From positions 2,976,001 to 3,040,000 of the forward strand of contig NZ_CP122458.1 of NCBI RefSeq assembly GCF_032598905.1: a DNA stretch of 64,000 nucleotides, given 5' to 3'. Numbering within the stretch: the first letter of the stretch is position 1; every line of letters begins with the position of its first letter. Source of the stretch: Streptomyces sp. 11x1 (lineage in GTDB: Bacteria > Actinomycetota > Actinomycetes > Streptomycetales > Streptomycetaceae). The notes beneath the pieces were generated by a model. It was not told where the DNA came from. It saw only the letters and a program-made list of their open reading frames with translations, and searched no databases. The translations under genes were made by a program, and so were the position numbers. Below are positions 35,866 through 43,960 of this stretch, piece by piece.

Positions 35866-36876
35866 TCAGCGTCGCTCCGGCTTGGCGCTGCGCGACATCA
35901 TTTCCTTGAGGGCGACGACCGGCGGCTTGCCGTCGTGGACGATGTCGACGACCGTCTCGGTGATGGGCATGTCGACACCGTGCCGGCGGGCCAAGTCCAG
36001 CACGGACTCACAGGACTTGACGCCCTCGGCGGTCTGCTTGGTGACCGCGATGGTCTCCTGGAGGGTCATGCCCTTGCCGAGGTTGGTGCCGAAGGTGTGG
36101 TTGCGGGAAAGCGGCGAGGAACAGGTCGCCACCAGATCGCCGAGGCCCGCGAGTCCGGAGAAGGTGAGCGGGTCGGCGCCCATCGCGAGACCGAGCCGGG
36201 TCGTCTCCGCGAGACCGCGGGTGATGAGCGATCCCTTGGCGTTGTCGCCGAGGCCCATGCCGTCCGCGATGCCGACGGCGAGACCGATGACGTTCTTCAC
36301 CGCGCCGCCCAGCTCGCAGCCGACGACGTCGGTGTTGGTGTACGGGCGGAAGTACGGCGTGTGGCAGGCGGTCTGGAGCCTCTGGGCGACCGCCTCGTCG
36401 GTGCAGGCGACCACGGAGGCGGCCGGCATGCGGGAGGCGATCTCCCGTGCCAGGTTGGGCCCGGAGACGACGGCGACGCGGTCCTGACCCACCTTGGCGA
36501 CGTCCTCGATCACCTCGCTCATCCGCATGGCGGAACCGAGTTCGACGCCTTTCATCAGCGAGACGAGGACCGTGCCGGGGGCCAGCAGGGGCACCCATTC
36601 GGCGAGGTTGGCGCGCAGGGTCTGGGAGGGGATGGACAGGATCGTGAAATCGGCGTCGGCGGCGGCCTCGGCCGGGTCCGTGGTGGCCCGCACGTTCTGC
36701 GGGAGTTCCAGGCCCGGCAGGTAGTCGGTGTTGGTCCGAGTGGAGTTGATCGCGTCCGCGACCTCCGGACGGCGCGCCCACAGGGTGACCTCGCACCCGG
36801 CGTCGGCGAGCACCGTACCGAAGGCCGTACCCCATGAACCGGCGCTGAACACGGCCGCCTTGACCGGCTTGCTCAC
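35866..36876 (-). CDS. gpsA: Glycerol-3-phosphate dehydrogenase GpsA
   Basis: GpsA reduces dihydroxyacetone phosphate to glycerol-3-phosphate for phospholipids. The 336-residue protein has the Rossmann N terminus 'AAVFSAGSWGTAFGTVLAD' (about 7-25), 'MKGVEL', 'VVSGPNLAREIA' and the catalytic 'ELGGAVKNVIGLAVG' with its Lys. In the dinucleotide motif the usual first Gly (GxGxWG) is Ser here, a departure worth noting; the rest is intact. GTG 36876 overlaps the stop of the acyltransferase gene, so sn-glycerol-3-phosphate production and acyl transfer are coupled. Confidence 0.95.
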   Translation of the reverse strand: MSKPVKAAVFSAGSWGTAFGTVLADAGCEVTLWARRPEVADAINSTRTNTDYLPGLELPQNVRATTDPAEAAADADFTILSIPSQTLRANLAEWVPLLAPGTVLVSLMKGVELGSAMRMSEVIEDVAKVGQDRVAVVSGPNLAREIASRMPAASVVACTDEAVAQRLQTACHTPYFRPYTNTDVVGCELGGAVKNVIGLAVGIADGMGLGDNAKGSLITRGLAETTRLGLAMGADPLTFSGLAGLGDLVATCSSPLSRNHTFGTNLGKGMTLQETIAVTKQTAEGVKSCESVLDLARRHGVDMPITETVVDIVHDGKPPVVALKEMMSRSAKPERR

Positions 36877-37688
36877 TTGCCCTGCCCCTCTTCCTGATGT
36901 TCCTGGGCCCGCTGGACCGGGCTGTGCTGTTGCCGCTTCCCATTGTCGAGCACAGCCCGGGCGCTCCTGCGCCGCTGCTCGATCCGCTCCCGCTTGGGGT
37001 CGTACGGCGTCGCGGGGGCCTTCTCGCCGCGGATCTCCTCCAGCTGGTGGGTGATGGCGGCCATGATGACCTCCGTCGCGTCCCTCAGCAGGTCGGGGCT
37101 CATCTCCCGGCCGTAGAAGCGCGAGAGGTCCACGGGCGGGCCCGCGAGGACGTGGTGGGTCTTGCGCGGCAGGAGGTTCGGCTTCTTCGCGTACGGCGGC
37201 AGCAGTTCGTTGGCGCCCCACTGGGCGACGGGGATCACCGGGCACCTGGTCTGCAGGGCGACCCGCGCCGCACCGGTCTTGCCGGTCATCGGCCAGCCGT
37301 CCGGGTCGCGGGTGAGGGTGCCCTCGGGGTAGAAGGCGACGCACTCGCCGCGCTCCACGGCGTCGATCGCGGCCCGGAACGCGCTCAGCGCGTCGGTGCT
37401 CTCGCGATAGACGGGGATCTGACCGGTGCCGCGCATGACGGCGCCGATGAATCCCTTGCCGAAGAGACCGCTCTTCGCGAGAAATCGCGGAACCCGGCCG
37501 CTGTTGTACTGATAATGGGCGTACGCAAAGGGATCGACATGCGAATTGTGGTTCACGGCAGTGATAAATCCACCCTCGGCCGGAATGTTCTCCATTCCAC
37601 GCCAGTCCCGCTTGATCAGCACCACCAGGGGTGGTTTGGCGATCACCGCGGCGAGGCGGTACCAGAAGCCGATTCTCCGGCGGGGCAC
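36873..37688 (-). CDS. 1-acyl-glycerol-3-phosphate acyltransferase (PlsC family)
   Basis: The 271-residue membrane-associated acyltransferase acts in phosphatidic acid synthesis. It has the four family blocks: 'NHNSHVDPF' with the catalytic HX4D (about 43-51), 'GTGQIPVYRES', 'FYPEGTLTRDPDG' and 'VIPVAQWGANELLP'. GTG 37688 is supported by GAGGAAGG eight bases upstream. The C-terminal tail is basic and Gln-rich. First gene of the pair with gpsA. Confidence 0.9.
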   Translation of the reverse strand: MPRRRIGFWYRLAAVIAKPPLVVLIKRDWRGMENIPAEGGFITAVNHNSHVDPFAYAHYQYNSGRVPRFLAKSGLFGKGFIGAVMRGTGQIPVYRESTDALSAFRAAIDAVERGECVAFYPEGTLTRDPDGWPMTGKTGAARVALQTRCPVIPVAQWGANELLPPYAKKPNLLPRKTHHVLAGPPVDLSRFYGREMSPDLLRDATEVIMAAITHQLEEIRGEKAPATPYDPKRERIEQRRRSARAVLDNGKRQQHSPVQRAQEHQEEGQGK

Positions 37689-37853
37689 GCGGACACCTTC
37701 CTCTAGGACTTCCCAGGGCCTGCTCCGGGGGCCCGGAGCCGCACAAGTGTCGCCCCGGGCTGCCGGTCTGTCGAGAACACCGTACGCCCCGCCCTGCGGC
37801 CGTCCATTGCGCCCAGGTGACAATGGCCGCGACAAGAGAGGGACGGAACGCCC

Positions 37854-38504
37854 GTGCAGTGGACCCTGGTCGTACCCCTGAAGCCCCTGGCGCGGGCCAA
37901 GAGCAGGCTCTCGGACACCGCCGACGACGGGGTGCGCCCCGGTCTGGCCCTCGCCTTCGCGCAGGACACGGTGGCAGCGGCCCTGGCCGCCGCGGCGGTC
38001 CGGAGTGTGGTGGTGGTCACGGACGACCCGCTGGCCGCGCGCGAGCTGGCGGCCCTGGGCGCCCGCACCGTCCCCGAGGATCCGCACGAGGGCTCCGGGG
38101 ACGGCCTGAACGCCGCTCTGCGGCACGCGGCGGCCGTCGTGCGCGGTGTACGCCCGCAAAGCCCTGTGGTGGCGCTGAACGCGGATCTGCCCGCTCTGCG
38201 CTCCGGGGAATTGACCCGCGTACTGAACGCGGCCGCCGAATTCCCCCGCGCTTTTCTCCCCGATGCCGCGGGCACCGGTACGACCCTGCTCGCCGCGACC
38301 CCCGGCCATGACCTCTCCCCCGCCTTCGGCCCCGACTCCCGTCGACGCCACCGCCGCTCCGGTGCCGTGGAACTCGCTCTCGCCGACGTCGACTCCGTAC
38401 GCCAGGACGTCGACACCGGGGACGACCTGCGCGCCGCCCTCGGCCTCGGCGTGGGCCCCCGTACGGCCGCGGCGGCCGCGCGCCTGCTGATCCCCGGCCA
38501 GTAG
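37854..38504 (+). CDS. cofC: CofC/FbiD guanylyltransferase of F420 synthesis
   Basis: This enzyme transfers GMP from GTP to 2-phospholactate or phosphoenolpyruvate in coenzyme F420 biosynthesis. The 216-residue nucleotidyltransferase begins 'WTLVVPLKPLARAKSRLSD' (family motif with the Lys-Arg pair), then 'VVVVTDDP', 'GDGLNAALRHAA' (about 80-91), 'VVALNADLPALR' and 'DAAGTGTTLLAA'. GTG 37854 follows GAGAGGGACGG. The other F420 genes are not in the window, as expected for streptomycetes. Confidence 0.92.
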   Translation: MQWTLVVPLKPLARAKSRLSDTADDGVRPGLALAFAQDTVAAALAAAAVRSVVVVTDDPLAARELAALGARTVPEDPHEGSGDGLNAALRHAAAVVRGVRPQSPVVALNADLPALRSGELTRVLNAAAEFPRAFLPDAAGTGTTLLAATPGHDLSPAFGPDSRRRHRRSGAVELALADVDSVRQDVDTGDDLRAALGLGVGPRTAAAAARLLIPGQ

Positions 38505-38507
38505 GCT
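38502..38507 (+). promoter_or_regulatory. -10 box for leaderless small-protein mRNA
   Basis: TAGGCT overlaps the cofC stop codon and ends six bases before ATG 38514; no ribosome-binding site precedes the ATG. Confidence 0.5.
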
Positions 38508-38513
38508 GCGGCC

Positions 38514-38717
38514 ATGCAGGCCACCGCGTACACCTACGACCCCGCCACCCGCAGCGGCCAGGTCCTTCTCGACGACGGCACCCCGCTCCCCTTCGACACC
38601 CCGGCCTTCGACGCGGGCGCCCTGCGCCTGCTGCGCCCGGGCCAGCGCGTCAGGATCGAGACGGAGGGCGAGGCGGAGAGCCTGCGCATCACCTTGATCA
38701 CCTTGCAGACCTTCTGA
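38514..38717 (+). CDS. Small OB-fold/cold-shock-like protein, 67 aa
   Basis: The 67-residue protein's pattern ('YDPATRSGQVLLDDGTPLPF', then 'LLRPGQRVRIETEG' and a final beta strand) looks like a five-stranded OB fold related to cold-shock domains. The RNP aromatic motifs of true Csp proteins are not evident. It begins ten bases after cofC, probably on a leaderless transcript. Nucleic-acid binding is a possibility only. Confidence 0.65.
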   Translation: MQATAYTYDPATRSGQVLLDDGTPLPFDTPAFDAGALRLLRPGQRVRIETEGEAESLRITLITLQTF

Positions 38718-38732
38718 ACAGACTCGCACCAA

Positions 38733-38785
38733 GCCGCGCCCCAAAGGGCGCGGGGAACTGCGCTAGCAACCACACCAGCCGCACC
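38733..38785. repeat. Single copy of the dispersed GC-rich repeat
   Basis: GGGCGCGGGGAACTGCGCTA is preceded by a GCGCCCC that pairs with it, in the gap between the 67-aa gene and hupS. The following CCAGCCGCACCCGC resembles the flanks of other copies. Confidence 0.8.
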
Positions 38786-38851
38786 CGCCCGCGAACAAGT
38801 CCCCCACGGCGAACAGGCGCCTCTGCCCTTCCTCCCTGCTCTGCCCCAGAA

Positions 38852-38899
38852 CACGCCGCGGGCCGGGCTCCCCATTCAGGAACCCGGCCCGGCGCGTGT
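38852..38899 (-). terminator. Terminator of hupS
   Basis: A GGGCCGGG/CCCGGCCC stem (38860-38867, 38883-38890) is extended by CACGCC/GGCGCGTG and lies 20-65 bases after the hupS stop codon. Confidence 0.7.
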
Positions 38900-38917
38900 G
38901 TGTGAGTACCCGGCGCC

Positions 38918-39571
38918 CTAGGCCTGACGCGCGGCCGTCTTCTTCGCGGTCGTCTTGCGAGCCGTCGACTTCTTGGCCGGCGCCTTCTTCGCGGTGGCCT
39001 TCTTGGCCGGGGCCTTCTTCGCCGCGGTCTTCTTCGCCGCCGCCGCCGTCGTCTTGGCGGTCGTCTTCTTCGCCGCCGCCGTCTTCGTGGTGGCCTTCTT
39101 GGCGGTTGCCTTCTTCGCCGTGGTCTTCTTCGCGGCGGCCGTCGTCTTCTTGGCGGCGGCCGTGGTCTTGCGGGCGGTGGTCTTCTTGGCGGTGGTCTTC
39201 TTCGCCGCCGCCTTCTTGACCGTCGCCGAAGCCCCACCGCTCAGGCTGCCCTTGGGCGCCTTCTTGACCGCGACCTCGCCACCACGGGGAAGCTTCTTCG
39301 ACCCGCTCACCAGGTCCTTGAAGCCCTGACCCGCGCGGAAACGCGGCACGGAGGTCTTCTTGACCCGAACCCGCTCACCCGTCTGCGGGTTGCGGGCGTA
39401 ACGGGCAGGCCGGTCGACCTTCTCGAACGAACCGAAGCCGGTGACCGACACCCGGTCCCCGCCGACGACCGCGCGGACGATGGCGTCCAGAACGGCGTCG
39501 ACCGCGTCGGCGGCCTGCTGACGCCCGCCGACCTTGTCCGCAATCGCTTCTACGAGCTGCGCCTTGTTCAC
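38918..39571 (-). CDS. hupS: HU-family nucleoid protein with histone-like tail
   Basis: HupS is the streptomycete HU protein prominent in spores. The 217-residue protein has a complete HU domain (1-95: 'MNKAQLVEAIADKVGGRQQA', 'GFGSFEKVDRPARYARNPQTGE', 'VPRFRAGQGFKDLV') followed by about 110 residues built from Lys, Ala and Thr ('AAKKTTAKK' type repeats), like eukaryotic linker histone H1. The HU body bends DNA and the tail should bind it non-specifically. Start ATG 39571. Confidence 0.95.
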   Translation of the reverse strand: MNKAQLVEAIADKVGGRQQAADAVDAVLDAIVRAVVGGDRVSVTGFGSFEKVDRPARYARNPQTGERVRVKKTSVPRFRAGQGFKDLVSGSKKLPRGGEVAVKKAPKGSLSGGASATVKKAAAKKTTAKKTTARKTTAAAKKTTAAAKKTTAKKATAKKATTKTAAAKKTTAKTTAAAAKKTAAKKAPAKKATAKKAPAKKSTARKTTAKKTAARQA

Positions 39572-39614
39572 GTCTTCCCCTTCGGAGACATCGCCCGAAC
39601 GATAGTGTTCAAGC

Positions 39615-39660
39615 TTTTTCGCACGTTAGGCAGATATATACCGCAAATCAAACACGAAAC
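39615..39660 (-). promoter_or_regulatory. Possible hupS promoter
   Basis: In an unusually AT-rich stretch, the minus strand offers TTGATT, a 17-base spacer and TAACGT. Alternatively GTTT, 14 bases, then GGTATA resembles a stress-sigma (sigma-B/H-like) promoter. Which is used cannot be told from sequence. Confidence 0.35.
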
Positions 39661-39710
39661 GGGCTTATCACCCTTGTGCCGCAACGAACTCGGACGGTCA
39701 TGGAGTTCCT

Positions 39711-39941
39711 TCAGCGTTCCTCCGCGGGCATTCGCCCAGCGTCGAGGTCCGTCGTGAAGCTCTCCAGACGCCTTGCCGCGTCGGCGAGATCGTGCTTGGC
39801 CACGGCCGTAATGACCAGCAGCTTCCGGGTCAGCGCCATGCGTACGCCCTCCGGGACTTGCAGTGCGCGCACCCTTGCGTGCGCTTCCTTGAGTTGGCTC
39901 GCGACCGCCGCATAGAGCTCGAGTTGGCCGTCGTGTTCCAT
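39711..39941 (-). CDS. Small conserved helical protein, 76 aa
   Basis: The 76-residue, mostly helical protein ('LYAAVASQLKEAHARVRALQ', 'KLLVITAVAKHDLADAARRLE') has no membrane or signal segment. It was not recognised as a named family. ATG 39941 is preceded by CACAAT six bases upstream and no ribosome-binding site, so a leaderless transcript is possible. Located between leuD and hupS. Confidence 0.6.
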   Translation of the reverse strand: MEHDGQLELYAAVASQLKEAHARVRALQVPEGVRMALTRKLLVITAVAKHDLADAARRLESFTTDLDAGRMPAEER

Positions 39942-40127
39942 GCACAGATTGTGCCATCTGGGGCGAGTTGTCGCCTGCGCAGGGGGCAACTGCCGTCTCC
40001 CCGGGGCCCCCGGAGCACCCCGGGCAGATGCCTCACCATGATGCGCGTACCCCGGCAATCACCTTTGTAACTAGGGGAGTTGAAACCTTTCTGCAGATGA
40101 CTTCGAAGGTGCCCGGACCCGGACATG

Positions 40128-40163
40128 CAGGTACCCCCAACCGTGCCCGATTGGGGGTACCTG
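40128..40163 (-). terminator. Terminator of leuCD
   Basis: A perfect 13-bp stem CAGGTACCCCCAA/TTGGGGGTACCTG with a 10-base loop lies 66 bases past the leuD stop. The remaining sequence to the 76-aa gene (39942-40127) shows nothing further. Confidence 0.85.
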
Positions 40164-40228
40164 AGGGTGTCGCGGTGGCTGGAATCCGCCTTGCGCGGCC
40201 CGCCCGAGGGATGGGTCCGCGCTGTGGA

Positions 40229-40822
40229 TCAGACCTTCAGCGTCCTCGGCTTGTAGGAGGGGCGCTTGGCCTCGTACGCGGCGATGTCGGCCTCGTTCTG
40301 GAGGGTGATGGAGATGTCGTCGAGCCCGTTCAGCAGCCGCCAGCGGGAGTTCTCGTCCAGCTCGAAGGAGGCGGTGATGCCCTCGGCGCGCACCTCGCGG
40401 GCCTCGAGATCGACGGTGATCTCAGCCTCGGGGTCGTTCTCCGTGAGCTGCTGCAGCGCGTCCACGATCTTCTGCTCCAGGACGACCGTGAGCAGGCCGT
40501 TCTTGAGCGAGTTGCCGCGGAAGATGTCGGCGAAGCGGGAGGAGATGACGGCCTTGAAGCCGTAGTTCTGCAGCGCCCACACCGCGTGCTCACGGGAGGA
40601 GCCGGTGCCGAAGTCGGGGCCGGCGACCAGGACGGTGGCGCCGCGTCGCTCGGGCTGGTTGAGGATGAACGTCTCGTCCTTGCGCCAGGCCTCGAACAGC
40701 CCGTCCTCGAAGCCGTCCCTGGTCACCTTCTTGAGCCAGTGGGCGGGGATGATCTGGTCGGTGTCGACGTTGCTGCGGCGCAGCGGGACGGCCCGGCCGG
40801 TGTGCGTGGTGAATGCTTCCAT
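40229..40822 (-). CDS. leuD: Isopropylmalate isomerase small subunit
   Basis: The small subunit of 3-isopropylmalate dehydratase in leucine synthesis. The 197-residue protein has '[14 protein letters not shown]' (about 18-31), '[17 protein letters not shown]' (about 65-81) and '[13 protein letters not shown]', the swivel-domain substrate-binding motifs. It begins six bases after leuC, so the subunits are cotranslated from one message. Confidence 0.97.
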   Translation of the reverse strand: MEAFTTHTGRAVPLRRSNVDTDQIIPAHWLKKVTRDGFEDGLFEAWRKDETFILNQPERRGATVLVAGPDFGTGSSREHAVWALQNYGFKAVISSRFADIFRGNSLKNGLLTVVLEQKIVDALQQLTENDPEAEITVDLEAREVRAEGITASFELDENSRWRLLNGLDDISITLQNEADIAAYEAKRPSYKPRTLKV

Positions 40823-40828
40823 GGCTGT

Positions 40829-42259
40829 TCAGACTCCAGCGGGCGCGGGGGTGTCGACGTCGGTCAGGTCCGCGGGGGACGCCAGGTGCCCCAGGACGGC
40901 GGTCGCGGCGGCGACCTGCGGCGAGACCAGGTGGGTACGGCCGCCCTTGCCCTGCCTGCCCTCGAAGTTGCGGTTGGAGGTGGACGCGGAGCGCTCACCG
41001 GGGGCCAGCTGGTCGGGGTTCATGCCCAGGCACATCGAGCAGCCCGCGTGCCGCCACTCGGCGCCGGCCTCCTTGAAGACCACGTCCAGGCCCTCGGAGA
41101 CGGCCTGCAGACCGACCCGCGCGGAGCCGGGGACGACCAGCATCCGTACGCCGTCGGCGACTTTGCGGCCCTTGACCAGCTCGGCGGCGGCGCGCAGGTC
41201 CTCGATGCGGCCGTTGGTGCACGAACCTACGAAGACGGTGTCCACCTTGATGGAGCGCAGCGGCTGGCCGGCCTCCAACCCCATGTACTCCAGGGCCTTT
41301 TCGGCGGCGAGGCGCTCCGAAGCGTCCTCGTACGAAGCCGGGTCGGGGACGGACGCCGAAAGCGGCGCGCCCTGGCCGGGGTTGGTGCCCCAGGTGACGA
41401 ACGGCGACAGGGAGGCGCCGTCGATGATCACCTCGGCGTCGAACTCGGCGTCCTCGTCCGTCTTCAGCGTCTTCCAGTACGCGACGGCCGCGTCCCAGTC
41501 CTCGCCCTCGGGGGCGTGCGGACGGCCCTTGAGGTAGTCGAAGGTCGTCTGGTCGGGAGCGATCATGCCCGCACGGGCACCGGCCTCGATCGACATGTTG
41601 CAGATGGTCATGCGGGCCTCCATCGAGAGCTTCTCGATGGCGGGGCCCCGGTACTCCAGGACATAGCCCTGGCCGCCGCCCGTACCGATCTTGGCGATGA
41701 TCGCCAGGATCAGGTCCTTGGCGGTGACGCCCTCGGCCAGCTCACCCTCGACCGTGATCGCCATGGTCTTGGGGCGGACCAGCGGCAGCGTCTGCGTGGC
41801 CAGCACATGCTCCACCTGGGAGGTGCCGATACCGAACGCCAGACCGCCGAAGGCGCCGTGCGTCGAGGTGTGGGAGTCGCCGCAGACGACCGTCATACCG
41901 GGCTGGGTCAGACCCAGCTGCGGGCCGACGACGTGCACGACGCCCTGCTCGACGTCGCCCAGCGGGTGCAGACGCACACCGAACTCGGCGGCGTTCGCGC
42001 GCAGCGTCTCCAGCTGGACACGGGAGACCGGGTCCGCGATGGGCTTGTCGATGTCGAGGGTGGGAGTGTTGTGGTCCTCGGTCGCGATGGTCAGGTCGAG
42101 CCGGCGAACCTTCCGCCCGCTCTTGCGGAGACCGTCGAAGGCCTGGGGGCTGGTCACCTCGTGCAGCAGGTGCAAGTCGATGAAGAGGAGGTCGGGCTCG
42201 CCCTCGGCGCGCCGGACGACATGGTCGTCCCAGACCTTCTCCGCGAGTGTCCTACCCAT
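40829..42259 (-). CDS. leuC: Isopropylmalate isomerase large subunit
   Basis: The iron-sulfur subunit of 3-isopropylmalate dehydratase. The 476-residue protein has '[20 protein letters not shown]', '[13 protein letters not shown]' (first cluster Cys) and '[14 protein letters not shown]' (remaining two Cys). ATG 42259 has GGAGGGAAAG nine bases upstream. A stable hairpin abuts this site, and the NdgR-type palindrome lies further upstream. Operon leuC-leuD. Confidence 0.97.
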   Translation of the reverse strand: MGRTLAEKVWDDHVVRRAEGEPDLLFIDLHLLHEVTSPQAFDGLRKSGRKVRRLDLTIATEDHNTPTLDIDKPIADPVSRVQLETLRANAAEFGVRLHPLGDVEQGVVHVVGPQLGLTQPGMTVVCGDSHTSTHGAFGGLAFGIGTSQVEHVLATQTLPLVRPKTMAITVEGELAEGVTAKDLILAIIAKIGTGGGQGYVLEYRGPAIEKLSMEARMTICNMSIEAGARAGMIAPDQTTFDYLKGRPHAPEGEDWDAAVAYWKTLKTDEDAEFDAEVIIDGASLSPFVTWGTNPGQGAPLSASVPDPASYEDASERLAAEKALEYMGLEAGQPLRSIKVDTVFVGSCTNGRIEDLRAAAELVKGRKVADGVRMLVVPGSARVGLQAVSEGLDVVFKEAGAEWRHAGCSMCLGMNPDQLAPGERSASTSNRNFEGRQGKGGRTHLVSPQVAAATAVLGHLASPADLTDVDTPAPAGV

Positions 42260-42271
42260 CGCTTTCCCTCC

Positions 42272-42295
42272 GGCCGACGCGCCTGCGCGCCGGCC
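42272..42295 (-). other. Hairpin directly upstream of the leuC ribosome-binding site
   Basis: Inverted repeat of 11 bp (42272-42282 with 42285-42295), one G-U pair and a very short loop, ending two bases before the GGAGGGAAAG site. It could act in leader control or mRNA stability. Confidence 0.5.
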
Positions 42296-42420
42296 CAACT
42301 AGAGATATCGGAGGTGGCGAGCGCGCGTATCCCCTCGTGGCGCGCGCCGGCCGCCGGGCTCGTCGGTCCGCGAGCCGTTGTTGTTCTGCTTCCAGAGTGG
42401 CAAGGTCCACGCGAAATTGA

Positions 42421-42449
42421 ACTTGCGTTTCACAGAGTGAGACGCAAGT
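42421..42449. promoter_or_regulatory. Likely NdgR operator between ndgR and leuC
   Basis: Near-perfect palindrome with 13-bp arms (ACTTGCGTTTCAC, spacer AGA, GTGAGACGCAAGT; one mismatch), immediately before ndgR. NdgR is known to act on leuCD expression, and IclR-type regulators bind such palindromes and often repress themselves. Confidence 0.7.
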
Positions 42450-42457
42450 ATCGTTGC

Positions 42458-43174
42458 ATGGACAACAGTAGCGGCGTCGGCGTTCTGGACAAGGCGGCCC
42501 TGGTCCTGAGCGCCCTGGAGTCCGGTCCGGCCACCCTCGCGGGTCTGGTCGGCGCCACCGGACTCGCACGACCCACGGCCCACCGCCTGGCCGTGGCTCT
42601 GGAACACCACCGCATGGTGGCACGCGACATGCAGGGCCGTTTCATCCTCGGCCCCAGGCTGGCCGAGCTGGCCGCGGCCGCCGGCGAGGACCGCCTCCTC
42701 GCGACAGCGGGCCCGGTGCTCACCCATCTACGGGACGTGACGGGCGAGAGCGCGCAGCTCTACCGCCGCCAGGGCGACATGCGCATCTGCGTCGCCGCGG
42801 CGGAGCGCCTGTCCGGCCTGCGAGACACGGTCCCGGTCGGTTCGACCCTGACGATGAAGGCCGGCTCCTCGGCGCAGATCCTGATGGCCTGGGAGGAGCC
42901 CGAGCGCCTGCACCGCGGCCTCCAGGGCGCCCGCTTCACCGCCACCGCCCTCTCGGGCGTACGGCGCCGGGGCTGGGCCCAGTCCATCGGCGAGCGCGAG
43001 CCGGGCGTGGCCTCGGTCTCCGCCCCCGTGCGCGGGCCGTCGAACCGTGTGGTCGCCGCGGTCTCCGTCTCCGGTCCCATCGAGCGCCTCACCCGCCATC
43101 CCGGCCGTATGCACGCCCAGGCGGTGATCGACGCCGCGGGTCGCCTCTCGGAGGCCCTGCGCCGCACAGGCTGA
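42458..43174 (+). CDS. ndgR: IclR-type regulator NdgR
   Basis: The 238-residue regulator matches NdgR, which controls amino-acid (leucine) metabolism and antibiotic production in streptomycetes. It has an N-terminal winged helix ('VLDKAALVLSALESGPATLA', 'TGLARPTAHRLAVALEHH' as recognition helix, about 35-52) and the IclR effector domain from about 80 on ('GESAQLYRRQGDMRICVAAAE', 'MKAGSSAQILMAW', 'SVSAPVRGPSNRVVAAVSVSGP'). ATG 42458 is nine bases from the palindromic operator. Divergent from leuCD, the conserved arrangement. Confidence 0.93.
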   Translation: MDNSSGVGVLDKAALVLSALESGPATLAGLVGATGLARPTAHRLAVALEHHRMVARDMQGRFILGPRLAELAAAAGEDRLLATAGPVLTHLRDVTGESAQLYRRQGDMRICVAAAERLSGLRDTVPVGSTLTMKAGSSAQILMAWEEPERLHRGLQGARFTATALSGVRRRGWAQSIGEREPGVASVSAPVRGPSNRVVAAVSVSGPIERLTRHPGRMHAQAVIDAAGRLSEALRRTG

Positions 43175-43199
43175 TCCCTCGAAGCTCCCGACCGACCAC

Positions 43200-43236
43200 G
43201 AAGAAGGCCTGCCTCAACGCCGCGGCAGGCCTCTTC
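43200..43236 (+). terminator. Terminator of ndgR
   Basis: A GAAGAAGGCCTGCC/GGCAGGCCTCTTC stem lies 25 bases after the stop codon. Confidence 0.75.
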
Positions 43237-43303
43237 TCGTACGCGCGACCTCTGGGCCGTCGACGTCGAACTCCTTTCCCCGTACGGCGAGTTGACGCAC
43301 GAA

Positions 43304-43333
43304 GAAGGCCCTCCACCGAAGTGGAGGGCCTTC
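43304..43333 (-). terminator. Terminator of the tRNA cluster
   Basis: A perfect 13-bp stem GAAGGCCCTCCAC/GTGGAGGGCCTTC closed by a four-base loop begins eight bases after the last tRNA-Glu. Confidence 0.85.
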
Positions 43334-43341
43334 CTGAAACG

Positions 43342-43414
43342 TACCCCCGACCGGATTCGAACCGGCGCTACCGCCTTGAGAGGGCGGCGTGCTAGGCCGC
43401 TACACAACGGGGGC
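43342..43414 (-). tRNA. tRNA-Glu (anticodon CTC)
   Basis: A 73-base cloverleaf: acceptor GCCCCCG with CGGGGGT, anticodon loop CTCTCAA on a GCCGCC/GGCGGT stem, and T-loop GGTTCGAATCC. Discriminator A; CCA not encoded. Confidence 0.97.
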
Positions 43415-43458
43415 ATGGATCCTGCAAGCGTTGAGTACTGCACCGCCGCAGGTCCGAG

Positions 43459-43530
43459 CTGGTCTACCTGGACTCGAACCAAGACTAACTGAACCAGAAT
43501 CAGTCGTGCTGCCAATTACACCATAGACCA
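43459..43530 (-). tRNA. tRNA-Gln (anticodon CTG)
   Basis: 72 bases: acceptor TGGTCTA/TAGACCA, anticodon loop with CTG, T-loop GGTTCGAGTCC, discriminator G. Confidence 0.97.
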
Positions 43531-43550
43531 ATATGGTTTAGACCAGTCAG

Positions 43551-43623
43551 TACCCCCGACCGGATTCGAACCGGCGCTACCGCCTTGAGAGGGCGGCGTG
43601 CTAGGCCGCTACACAACGGGGGC
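43551..43623 (-). tRNA. tRNA-Glu (anticodon CTC), second copy
   Basis: Identical in sequence to the copy at 43342-43414. Confidence 0.97.
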
Positions 43624-43685
43624 CCTAGCGATCCTGCATCGAGGTGAGCGGGTGCGACCCGAACTCTCCCCGCGGGAAGGATCTG

Positions 43686-43758
43686 TACCCCCGACCGGAT
43701 TCGAACCGGCGCTACTGCCTTGAGAGGGCAGCGTGCTAGGCCGCTACACAACGGGGGC
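43686..43758 (-). tRNA. tRNA-Glu (anticodon CTC), third copy
   Basis: Same as the other two except for a paired change in the anticodon stem (CTGCC/GGCAG instead of CCGCC/GGCGG), which keeps base pairing. Confidence 0.97.
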
Positions 43759-43798
43759 TTCGCGGAGTTGATCTCCGCCTGCAGATGAGCTCTGCGAG

Positions 43799-43870
43799 CT
43801 GGCCTACCTGGACTCGAACCAAGACTAACTGAACCAGAATCAGTCGTGCTGCCAATTACACCATAGGCCA
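43799..43870 (-). tRNA. tRNA-Gln (anticodon CTG), second copy
   Basis: Matches the first tRNA-Gln except for a compensatory acceptor-stem pair (TGGCCTA/TAGGCCA). It is the promoter-proximal member of the leftward five-tRNA cluster. Confidence 0.97.
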
Positions 43871-43960
43871 CTGGAACGCAAGCCCCTGAGGGGATCTTGT
43901 TCTAGTTCGCTCCGTCGGTTCCGGCCTTTCGGCCCGCTCTCCGGCGGCGCAGAAAGAACA

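Noticed and set aside
43342..43870. Regularly spaced near-identical repeats suggestive of a CRISPR array
   Set aside because: The repeats fold as tRNA-Glu and tRNA-Gln with complete cloverleafs.
43342..43870. Integrative element using the tRNA cluster as attachment site
   Set aside because: No integrase gene or truncated tRNA copy is in the window.
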